A stretch of DNA of 25,358 nucleotides from Pseudomonadota bacterium (lineage in GTDB: Bacteria > Pseudomonadota > Gammaproteobacteria > Xanthomonadales > Xanthomonadaceae): NCBI GenBank assembly GCA_023423675.1, contig JAFAFD010000268.1:1-25358 (forward strand), read 5' to 3'. Positions 1 to 7,164 of the stretch are shown piece after piece. The position numbers and the translations under genes are program-made. Within the stretch, counting starts at the first letter, position 1. Every line of letters begins with the position of its first letter. The notes beneath the pieces are model-generated. The model was not told the DNA's origin and searched no databases. It saw nothing but the letters and a program-made list of their open reading frames with translations.

Positions 1-545
1 GGCGACATCTTCTCCAGGTTGATCTGGTGCATGATCCCGTTGCCCGGCGGAATCACATCCACGTTCTTGAAGGACTGTTTGGTCCAGTCGATGAAATGGA
101 AGCGGTCCTCGTTGCGCCGATCCTCGATGACGCGGTTGCGGGCAAAGGCTTGCGGGTCGTAACCGCCGCACTCCACCGCCAGCGAGTGATCCACGATCAA
201 CTGCACCGGCACCACCGGATTCACCGCAGCCGGGTCGCCGCCCTGCTCCGCGATGGCATCGCGCAAGCCCGCCAGATCCACCAGCGCGGTCTGGCCGAGG
301 ATGTCGTGGCAGACCACGCGCGCCGGGAACCACGGGAAGTCGAGGTCGCGGCGGCGTTCGATCAATTGGGTCAGGTACGCATCGCGCTTCGCCGGATCGG
401 CCTTGCGCACGATGTTCTCGGCGTGCACGCGCGCGGTGTAGGGCAGCGCGGCGTACGCACCGGGGCGGATCGCCTCCACGGCGGCGCGGGTATCGAAGTA
501 GTCGAGCGAGGTGCCCGGGAGAGGCTTGCGGAAAGGCTGGCTCAT
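1..545 (-). CDS. acnD: AcnD-type Fe/S 2-methylisocitrate dehydratase, N-terminal part
   Basis: The first 181 codons of an aconitase-superfamily enzyme that runs off the left edge. AcnD dehydrates 2-methylcitrate to 2-methyl-cis-aconitate in the methylcitrate cycle, usually together with the isomerase PrpF. The N-terminus (FRKPLPGTSLDYFDTR), the block VVCHDILGQTALVDLAG, VQLIVDHSLAVE and the segment PPGNGIMHQINLEKMSP match AcnD more closely than AcnA, whose N-terminus differs. The iron-sulfur cysteines lie beyond the window. The ATG at 545 fits the family N-terminus; no strong Shine-Dalgarno sequence is visible. Only 133 bases separate it from the upstream toxin-like gene, which is on the same strand. 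prpB and prpC are not upstream, so the rest of any prp operon must lie outside the window. prpE lies 14 kb away within the window. Confidence 0.9.
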   Translation of the reverse strand, partial: MSQPFRKPLPGTSLDYFDTRAAVEAIRPGAYAALPYTARVHAENIVRKADPAKRDAYLTQLIERRRDLDFPWFPARVVCHDILGQTALVDLAGLRDAIAEQGGDPAAVNPVVPVQLIVDHSLAVECGGYDPQAFARNRVIEDRRNEDRFHFIDWTKQSFKNVDVIPPGNGIMHQINLEKMS

Positions 546-611
546 CGTGGCGGGATGCCTGCAGTGGGATCAGGTTGCCGCGACGTCGGTGAACGACGAC
601 GCGCAGGAACC

Positions 612-617
612 ATTATC
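612..617 (-). promoter_or_regulatory. Candidate extended -10 element for acnD
   Basis: On the minus strand the sequence reads TGGGATAAT, a TG-n extended -10 motif, about 67 bases before the acnD start. No convincing -35 is seen at the usual distance. It would let acnD be transcribed independently of the toxin-like gene upstream. Pattern match only. Confidence 0.35.
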
Positions 618-641
618 CCACCGCAGGCATGACCGCAGAGA

Positions 642-662
642 ACGCCCCGGATTTCAGGGCGT
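642..662 (-). terminator. Weak hairpin after the toxin-like gene
   Basis: ACGCCC at 642-647 pairs with GGGCGT at 657-662 around a 9-base loop, 17 bases past the stop codon of the toxin-like gene. The sequence after it on the minus strand (GTTCTCTG) has few T residues, so termination is uncertain. Confidence 0.35.
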
Positions 663-678
663 CACGGGCGTTGCGACC

Positions 679-3600
679 TCAATGGACGTCGATCAGGCCG
701 TCGAGGATGCTGGGTGGCAGGAAGGTGTCACCGACCTTGTAGCCGGGCAGGCGCGCAGCCATGTCGGCATCCACGGTGAGCTTGGTCCACATCAGCACGT
801 CGTTGTAGCTCACGGCGACGCCTCCGATCTCGACCGCACGCTGGCTCACGACTTCGCCACCGATATGCGACTTCTCGATGCTCATGTTGTTCCACTGGTT
901 GTCGAACACGCTCTGCAGCATGATCCGGTCGCCCCCGTTGACCAGCGATTTGTTGCTGGTGATGTGCCCCATGTCGAGCAGCACCGGGTTATCGAACAGT
1001 TCGGGCTGGGTGTAGCCGCGGTTGAAGTTGAAATCCGCGCGCGTCCAGAACTCGTTGGTTGACGGATTGAGCAGGAAGCGCAACGGATGGTTGGGGTCCG
1101 CCGCGATCTGTCGCGCCGCGTGGCGACGCATCTGCGATGTGCTGCTGCCGATCAGGACTTGCCCTTCCGGCAGCGGAGACAGCCGCCCGTTCACGACCGG
1201 AAGCTCGCTCACTTCGGTGAGGGGCCTTGCCGCGGCAGTTCCACCCGGCAGCGACAAGGCCGGGGTGCCATTTGCCGTTGTGGCGATCGGTTGGAAGACG
1301 CTGTTATCCAAGGTGTAGTACTGCAGGCGCCCGCCTTCCGTGGGGATCGAGGTCATCGAGCGGTCGTTGATTGCCCATGTGTCGTTGATCGGGCGGGCGG
1401 TGGACACCAGCACTTCCGTGTCCTGCGTGACCCGGTAAGCCACCGGCACCTTGTCCACCAAACCACTGGGTGCGACCTCAATGCCGAACTGCGGATCCAT
1501 GCCGCTGTAGGTACCGTCCGGGTTGCGCACATGCCCGGGTGCGTTCGGGTCAATGTTGTCGAGGTAGTTGCGAACCTGCAGGTAGATCTCGGGCGGGATG
1601 CCGACCGGTGAGATACCGATGTCGGTAGGCCGTGCCGTCCGGGATGGCGAGAAGTAGCTGCCCGTCGGCGCATTCGGCGCCTGCCACTGGTAGACGATGG
1701 TGCCTTCGGGAATCGTCCTGACTTCCACCGGGCGTGTGAAGTCGATCCCCGCCAGGTGCGAGTCGCTGACCGTTGCGCCATTGCGGCCGTAGTACTCCGC
1801 GGCGGTGGCACGACGCCCCGCAATCACCTCCGGCGTGGCGGCAGGTTCCAGCTCCAGGCGCCGCGGGGCACCTTCGATGGCGAGCGGCCCGTTCGCGGGC
1901 GGTGCCGCGTCATCGGCAAGGCGATAGACGCCGTCGGGGCCCTGGGTCAGCAGCTGCGGTTCAACCGCAGGCCCCGTGACCGGGCGTCCGGTTTCGTCGA
2001 TGTAGCGGGCGCCGCCGGTCACGTTGTCCGCGGCACCGGCGACGTTGTCCGCGGCGCCTGCCGCGCCGGGCAGTTTGATCTTCGGAATCTTGACCGGAAT
2101 GATCATCGACGCCACGTCGAACGTGATGCCGCCCAGCGCCTCGCCGTAGCGGCCCTGCGTCCAGGCTTCGCCGATGTGGTCGAACATGTTCGGCAGGCCT
2201 TCGATCATGGTCTGCCCGGTTTCCATGCCGCGCTGCGCGCTGGGCGCCCAAGCCGGCGCGTTGCCGCCAGTGGCCAGGTCGACCACGATGCCGGTCGGGC
2301 TCAGGTCGTAGGCCGTGCGCGCCAAGGCGCCGATACCTACCACGAAGCCCCAGGCCGCGTTCTTGAAGCCGCTGCCGAAACCGAGCAGCTGGCCGCCGAA
2401 GGTGGTTTCACCGTTGCCGCGGATGCCCAGCACCAGCTCGCGCATTTCCGGAGTGAAGGCTTCATTACCTTCGGTGGCTTCGTTGATGCTGCCGTCGCGC
2501 AGCCAGCTCAGGCGCGCATCCGGATCCTCCTTGACGATCTGGCGCATCAGCGCCGCCTGGCCTTCCGGATCCAGGCCTTCCATCTCGGTCACCAGCGCGC
2601 GCACGCGGGCTTCGTAATCGTCTGTCCACGCGGTACGCACGCCCGTGTCCATCACCCGGTCACGCGCGGCCAGCACGTCCTCACGGCTGTCGGCATCGGT
2701 TTCCAGCCGGTTGCCCATCAGCGTTTCGTACAGCGGCTGGTCGATGGTGACGGTACCGCCACCGCGGTACAGCGACAGGCCTTCATCACCCAGCGCGTCG
2801 GACAGGTTTTCGTCGCTCAGGAAGCCTTCGATCAGGTCGTCGCCATGCATGCGCTCGTACACGGCCACGAAGCGGGCCTGTGCATCCGGATCGCCAGCGC
2901 GCGAGTCGTACTCGGCCTTGTAGGCCTCCAGCTGGCCCGCGTGCTGTTCCTCGCTCGTCGCGGCCAGTTCGCCGTACTCGCCGGTGTATTCGCCAGCATC
3001 CACGTCGAGGTCATGGATGTCGCGCGATGCCTCGATGTCCACCGCCGTCGTGCCCTGCACGCCCGTGATCAGGTCCAGGCCGCCGTCTTCAAGCCCCTGC
3101 AGCTGGTCGGAACCCAGGTTCTCCAGGATTTCGGCCTTGAACCAGGAATCGCCCATGCCCGGATCCTGCTCCGCCAGCGCCTCCAGCACCTGCTGCTGCG
3201 ATACCGGATCCATGTCCTGCAGCTCGCCCAGCGCGTAGTTCAGGCGCTTCTCGTAGTCGTCCTTCCACATCGTCTTCTTGCCGACGTCGAGGATGTCGCT
3301 GGCGATCTCGTCGGCGCTACCGGCATCGATGCGTTCGCCGTCCAGCGAGCCCAGCTGTTCCACCATCTCGCCGCTGGCATCCAGGCGGCGGATACCGACC
3401 GGCTGGCCTTCCGCGTCGTACTCGGTGATGACCTGCGTGCCGTCGGCATTGGTGACGGTGGTACGGCTGTCGATCACCGGAAGGTCTTCGACCTGCTCGA
3501 AGTCGATGGTCTGCTGCACGCTGCCGTTCGCAGCGGTCGCCACCTGCTGGGTGAGGTTGCCTTCCGCATCCAGGGTGTAGGTGGTCTTGCTGCCGTCGGC

Positions 3601-4623
3601 TGCGGTATCCACCACCTGCGTGCCGCCATCCGACGTGGTGGTCTCGGTCCGGTTCAACCCGTCTCGCTTGAACAGCTCTTCGCCGTCCGCGCCGACAAGC
3701 CGCTGCGACAGCAGCGCCGGCGGCACATCCTCGGAACCGTCCGGCGCCGCGTGCACGCGGTATTCCATGCGCGCGCCGGAGTCGTAGATGTGGGTGACGG
3801 TGGAAACGCCTTCGCGACCGGGCACCGATTCCACCTTGGTGCGGCTGACTTCACCGGTGTCGAACAGGACATCGCCGTTGCGCGCCAGTTCGCGGATCCG
3901 CAGCGGCTGCGGGGTTTCCAGGTCGGTGCCGGCTTCGCGCACGGTGACCGACTGCACCTGGAATCCGCCCTGCTCGCCGTTGCGGAGCACCATGTGCTGG
4001 ACGATCTGCTGCGCTTCGTCGCCTTCGCCGCCGTAGCTGTCGGTGATGATGCTGCCGCTGCCGTCGGGCGCGTCTTCCACGGTGCGCGTGGGCAAGCCGG
4101 TGGTCGTCGCTTCGCCGTTGGCGACCACGGTGCGGCTCTCCAGCGGCACGCGCGCGGCCGGGCCGGTGGCGCCGGGTTCGTACACCTGCGTGGTGACGAC
4201 CGGGTTGCCGGCCGCATCCTCGCCCTGGGTCTGCACGATCCGGGTGCCGTCCTCGTACGTGGAGGTGCGCGAGGTCACCCCGTCCACCGTCTTGAACTGG
4301 CCAGGCTGCGTCGGCGTCTCCGCCTTGTATTCCTCGACGACGAAATCCGCTTCGAGCCGCGCCAGCGCAAGGTCGTAGGCGTTGGTGATCTTCTGGATGT
4401 CGCCGTGGCGCCCTTCCTGGGTGGCGGTGTTGATCGTCGTCTCGCGGCTGTTCGCCAGGTTGGTGCGCGTGTCTTCCGGCGTTGCGCCCACCACGGTGCC
4501 GCCGGTGTCGTGGTCGGCCTGCGCAATCGCCTCTTCCGGCGTCTCGATCTTCGGCGGCGGCGGGGGCGGGGGCGGCGGCGGCACGTAAACCGGGCGCGCG
4601 ATCAGGTAGGACTCGTCAAGCAT
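679..4623 (-). CDS. Large polymorphic-toxin-like protein with two tandem C-terminal toxin-like domains
   Basis: A 1314-residue protein without signal peptide. Visible order: ten consecutive prolines (15-24); a helical segment to about 100; degenerate Rhs/YD-like beta repeats (about 110-420, rich in xxDGTxxxxxYDAEG patterns); two related helical modules (about 450-496 and 660-706, both with W-x-DDYE); a glycine-rich hydrophobic segment (742-787) and the stretch GRYGEALGGITFDVASMIIP, both of a style common before toxin domains. Then come two toxin-like regions. Region 1 (about 937-1110) has GSYFSP, the string STxxPxxD (S1074, T1075, P1078, D1081) and GGRLQYYT; it recalls TNT or type-46 polymorphic toxin domains. 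Region 2 (about 1155-1310) has MGH (1218-1220), SNK, IMLQSVFDNQ and EIGGVAV; it recalls HNH-like or type-5 polymorphic toxin nucleases. Family names come from memory and need profile searches. Secretion route unknown: no PAAR, VgrG or TpsA-type domain seen. No immunity gene is adjacent. The ATG at 4623 has only a weak upstream GAG. Confidence 0.8.
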   Translation of the reverse strand: MLDESYLIARPVYVPPPPPPPPPPKIETPEEAIAQADHDTGGTVVGATPEDTRTNLANSRETTINTATQEGRHGDIQKITNAYDLALARLEADFVVEEYKAETPTQPGQFKTVDGVTSRTSTYEDGTRIVQTQGEDAAGNPVVTTQVYEPGATGPAARVPLESRTVVANGEATTTGLPTRTVEDAPDGSGSIITDSYGGEGDEAQQIVQHMVLRNGEQGGFQVQSVTVREAGTDLETPQPLRIRELARNGDVLFDTGEVSRTKVESVPGREGVSTVTHIYDSGARMEYRVHAAPDGSEDVPPALLSQRLVGADGEELFKRDGLNRTETTTSDGGTQVVDTAADGSKTTYTLDAEGNLTQQVATAANGSVQQTIDFEQVEDLPVIDSRTTVTNADGTQVITEYDAEGQPVGIRRLDASGEMVEQLGSLDGERIDAGSADEIASDILDVGKKTMWKDDYEKRLNYALGELQDMDPVSQQQVLEALAEQDPGMGDSWFKAEILENLGSDQLQGLEDGGLDLITGVQGTTAVDIEASRDIHDLDVDAGEYTGEYGELAATSEEQHAGQLEAYKAEYDSRAGDPDAQARFVAVYERMHGDDLIEGFLSDENLSDALGDEGLSLYRGGGTVTIDQPLYETLMGNRLETDADSREDVLAARDRVMDTGVRTAWTDDYEARVRALVTEMEGLDPEGQAALMRQIVKEDPDARLSWLRDGSINEATEGNEAFTPEMRELVLGIRGNGETTFGGQLLGFGSGFKNAAWGFVVGIGALARTAYDLSPTGIVVDLATGGNAPAWAPSAQRGMETGQTMIEGLPNMFDHIGEAWTQGRYGEALGGITFDVASMIIPVKIPKIKLPGAAGAADNVAGAADNVTGGARYIDETGRPVTGPAVEPQLLTQGPDGVYRLADDAAPPANGPLAIEGAPRRLELEPAATPEVIAGRRATAAEYYGRNGATVSDSHLAGIDFTRPVEVRTIPEGTIVYQWQAPNAPTGSYFSPSRTARPTDIGISPVGIPPEIYLQVRNYLDNIDPNAPGHVRNPDGTYSGMDPQFGIEVAPSGLVDKVPVAYRVTQDTEVLVSTARPINDTWAINDRSMTSIPTEGGRLQYYTLDNSVFQPIATTANGTPALSLPGGTAAARPLTEVSELPVVNGRLSPLPEGQVLIGSSTSQMRRHAARQIAADPNHPLRFLLNPSTNEFWTRADFNFNRGYTQPELFDNPVLLDMGHITSNKSLVNGGDRIMLQSVFDNQWNNMSIEKSHIGGEVVSQRAVEIGGVAVSYNDVLMWTKLTVDADMAARLPGYKVGDTFLPPSILDGLIDVH

Positions 4624-4680
4624 GGGGGCGTCTCGAAGGCGGCAATCCGCAGATAACCCGAGGGTTCCACAAGGCGGGTC

Positions 4681-4700
4681 CCGGGCTCAATCCGGGCTCA
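4681..4700. repeat. Tandem 9-base direct repeat upstream of the toxin-like gene
   Basis: CCGGGCTCA occurs at 4681-4689 and again at 4692-4700, an 11-base period close to one helical turn, 58-77 bases before the toxin-like start. It could be a binding site for a regulator using direct repeats, or a chance duplication. Confidence 0.4.
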
Positions 4701-4741
4701 CCCTAGGTGGTTCTGGTTCGTGAACGCCGGGTTCAGCGCGC

Positions 4742-4760
4742 AACCCCGCCACCGGGGGTT
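4742..4760 (-). terminator. Short hairpin downstream of the lysR gene
   Basis: AACCCC (4742-4747) pairs with GGGGTT (4755-4760), about 60 bases past the lysR stop on the minus strand. No T-tract follows. It may separate lysR transcription from the toxin-like gene downstream. Confidence 0.3.
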
Positions 4761-4821
4761 TACGGGAGACGTTCCCTGCCCTTACGCCGTGGCCTTCGTT
4801 GCGCAACCACGCCGCTGCATC

Positions 4822-5757
4822 TCAGGGGGCGTGCGCGTCCCCCGCCAGCGCGGCGTCCCACGGCGGATACCGTCCAAAGCGCGCTTCCAGGAAGTCCACG
4901 AACGCGCGCACCCGTGGCGGCACGAAGCGGCGCTGCGGCATGACCGCATGGATGCCGGTTTCGCCCAGCGGGCACTGCGGCAACACCTGCACCAGGCGGC
5001 CTGCACGCAGGTCGGCGGCCACGTGCCAGTGCGAGAACATGCCGATGCCCTCGCCCGCCACCGCGGCGTCGCGCAGCAGTTCGCCAAGGGTGCTTTCCAG
5101 CCGGCCACTGACGTGCACGTCGACAGGGGTGCCGTCGGGTTCCTGCATGCGCCAGCTGTCGCGGCGACGGTGGCTGTCGAACAGCAGCAGGCAGGCGTGC
5201 GTTTCCAGGTCCTTCGGCGCGGCGGGCGCGCCGTTGCGCTGCAGGTAGGCAGGTGAAGCCGCCAGCACGCGCCGGTTCGCCGCGATCCGGCGCGAGACCA
5301 GGCTGGAGTCATCCAGCTCGCCAATGCGGATGGCCAGGTCGAAACCGTCGCCCACCAGGTCAACAGTCTGGTCCGACAGGTGCGCCACCACCCGCACCCG
5401 TGGGTGCAGGGCCATGAACTCGGGCAACAGCGGCGATACCCACATGCGGCCGAACGTGGCGCCCATGGTGACGCGCAGGTTGCCAGCCACGTCGGTGCCG
5501 GCCTGGCGCAGTCCGCTGGCAAGCGCGTCGAATTCATCAACCAACGGACGGCCGCGTTCGGCCAGGGCCAGCCCCTCGGGCGTGGGGTGCAGGCGGCGCG
5601 TGGTCCGCTGCAGCAGGCGCACGCCCAGCGCGTCTTCGAGCCGCTTCAGCCGCTGGCTGGCCACCGCGACCGACAGGTCCAGGCTGCGCGCGGCGGCGCT
5701 GATCGAACCGGTGTCGAGCACGCGCAGGAACAGGGCGATGTCGTCGATGCGGTCCAT
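4822..5757 (-). CDS. LysR-family transcriptional regulator
   Basis: A 311-residue protein of usual LTTR length. Residues 1-60 form the winged helix-turn-helix (IALFLRVLDTGSISAAAR, then LKRLEDALGVRLLQRTTRR), and about 90-295 form the periplasmic-binding-like effector domain (LRVTMGATFGRMWVSPLLPEF, then VDLVGDGFDLAIRIGELDD). The latter is typical of the CrgA/DmlR-like LTTR branch. The start at 5757 was chosen because the HTH begins within a few residues; the frame stays open far upstream but that extension is antisense to the MFS gene. It is divergent from the MFS exporter gene, the standard arrangement in which an LTTR controls its neighbour and itself. A perfect inverted repeat abuts its start codon. 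The effector cannot be read from sequence. Confidence 0.93.
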   Translation of the reverse strand: MDRIDDIALFLRVLDTGSISAAARSLDLSVAVASQRLKRLEDALGVRLLQRTTRRLHPTPEGLALAERGRPLVDEFDALASGLRQAGTDVAGNLRVTMGATFGRMWVSPLLPEFMALHPRVRVVAHLSDQTVDLVGDGFDLAIRIGELDDSSLVSRRIAANRRVLAASPAYLQRNGAPAAPKDLETHACLLLFDSHRRRDSWRMQEPDGTPVDVHVSGRLESTLGELLRDAAVAGEGIGMFSHWHVAADLRAGRLVQVLPQCPLGETGIHAVMPQRRFVPPRVRAFVDFLEARFGRYPPWDAALAGDAHAP

Positions 5758-5776
5758 TTTCAATGCTTTATTGAAA
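5758..5776. promoter_or_regulatory. Perfect inverted repeat, candidate LysR operator
   Basis: TTTCAAT (5758-5764) and ATTGAAA (5770-5776) flank a 5-base spacer in the divergent lysR-MFS interval. T5758/A5770 and T5764/A5776 each satisfy the T-N11-A spacing of LTTR boxes. The repeat touches the lysR start codon, which would suit autorepression. Inferred from symmetry and context. Confidence 0.6.
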
Positions 5777-5862
5777 GTGATTGGCGATATACGCAGTTTT
5801 TCGAAATGAATGCAATCGCGAGACTGCGCCTCCGTCCCCACCGCGCCCGTCGCACCGTCGCC

Positions 5863-7134
5863 ATGGCTTCCGCACCCGCCCAGTCCCCCTCCTCCCCCGA
5901 CACCAGCCGCATGCCGCTGGCCGTGTATGCGCTGACCGCGGGCGCGTTCGGCATCGGTACCACCGAGTTCGTGATCATGGGCCTGTTGATGCAGGTCGCC
6001 GCCGACCTGCAGGTGAGCATCGCCAGCGCCGGGCTGCTGATCTCGGGCTACGCATTGGGGGTGTTCGTGGGCGCACCGCTGCTGACGGTGGCCACTGGCC
6101 GGCTGCCGCGCAAGGCCGTGCTGGTGGGGCTGATGGTGCTGTTCACCTTGGGCAACCTGGCCTGTGCACTGGCGCCCGATTACGCCTGGCTGATGGCCGC
6201 GCGCTTTGTCACCTCGCTGGCCCACGGCACCTTCTTCGGCGTGGGTGCGGTGGTGGCCACCGGGCTGGTGGCACCGGCGCGCAAGGCCTCGGCGATCTCG
6301 TTGATGTTCACCGGACTGACCGTGGCGACCCTGCTGGGCGTACCGGCGGGCGCGTGGCTGGGCCTGCACTTCGGCTGGCGCTCCACCTTCTGGGCGGTGA
6401 CGGGCATCGGTGTACTGGCGACGATCATCATTGCCACGCTGGTGCCGCGCGAACGCAACGCGCCTGCAGCTGTGCCGCTGCGCAAGGAGCTGGATGCGAT
6501 CCTCGATCCGCAGGTGCTGCTGGGCCTGCTGATGACGGTGCTTGGCTTCGGCGGCGTGTTCACCGTCTACACCTACATCCAGCCGCTGCTGACCCAGGTC
6601 ACCGGCTTCACCGACGCGGCCGTGTCGCCGATCCTGCTGGTCTTCGGCGTGGGCATGATCGCCGGCAACCTGCTGGGTGGCCGCTGGGCGGATCGCAAGC
6701 TGCGCGCGGCGCTGCTTGGCACCTTGCTGGTGCTCGCGCTGGTGATGGCGGCAATGGGCCTGGTGCTGGAACAGCGCTGGGCGATGGTCGGCTTCACCGG
6801 CCTGCTGGGCGCGGCGGCCTTCGCCACCGTGTCGCCGCTGCAGCTGTGGGTGCTGCAGAAGGCCGGCGCGGCGCAGAGCCTGGCGTCCAGCCTGAACATC
6901 GGCGCCTTCAACCTGGGCAATGCGCTGGGCGCATGGCTGGGCGGCGCGGTGATCGCCAGCGGCGGTGGGCTGAAGCTGCTGCCGTTCGTGGCCGCGCTGG
7001 TGCCGCTGTCCGCATTCGCAGTGGCGCTGTGGAGCCTGCGGCTGGAAACCCGGCGCAAGACGCGCGTGGGCATCGCGTCTTCTGCAGCCACGCCGCCGCA
7101 GCTGCAGCCGTGCCTGCAGGGCGCCTCCGACTGA
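5863..7134 (+). CDS. MFS transporter, DHA1 / YdhP-AraJ type
   Basis: About 423 residues with 12 predicted hydrophobic segments, an inner-membrane proton-driven exporter of the major facilitator superfamily. The TM1 region AFGIGTTEFVIMGLL and the cytoplasmic loop GRLPRK (residues 79-84, motif A position between TM2 and TM3) are typical of the YdhP/AraJ drug and sugar efflux group. The second half starts near the segment DPQVLLGLLMTVLGFG. The start is uncertain: in-frame ATGs at 5806, 5863 and 5911 all lack a clear Shine-Dalgarno sequence, and the conserved core begins at 5911. Divergent from the lysR gene and only 30 bases before the aldo/keto reductase gene, so the two probably form an operon. 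Substrate unknown. Confidence 0.9.
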   Translation: MASAPAQSPSSPDTSRMPLAVYALTAGAFGIGTTEFVIMGLLMQVAADLQVSIASAGLLISGYALGVFVGAPLLTVATGRLPRKAVLVGLMVLFTLGNLACALAPDYAWLMAARFVTSLAHGTFFGVGAVVATGLVAPARKASAISLMFTGLTVATLLGVPAGAWLGLHFGWRSTFWAVTGIGVLATIIIATLVPRERNAPAAVPLRKELDAILDPQVLLGLLMTVLGFGGVFTVYTYIQPLLTQVTGFTDAAVSPILLVFGVGMIAGNLLGGRWADRKLRAALLGTLLVLALVMAAMGLVLEQRWAMVGFTGLLGAAAFATVSPLQLWVLQKAGAAQSLASSLNIGAFNLGNALGAWLGGAVIASGGGLKLLPFVAALVPLSAFAVALWSLRLETRRKTRVGIASSAATPPQLQPCLQGASD

Positions 7135-7164
7135 ACCCGACTTCCCCATCCCAAGGAACCTTCC

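Noticed and set aside
1756..4656. A 966-codon open frame on the plus strand opposite the toxin-like gene.
   Set aside because: It is antisense to a modular protein with recognisable motifs, is rich in Arg, Ala, His and Val without domains, and is explained by high-GC third-position bias.
4822..7149. A 775-codon frame joining the LysR protein to a long N-terminal extension.
   Set aside because: The extension is antisense to the MFS gene and has low-complexity Gln/His/Arg-rich composition; the LysR protein starts at 5757.
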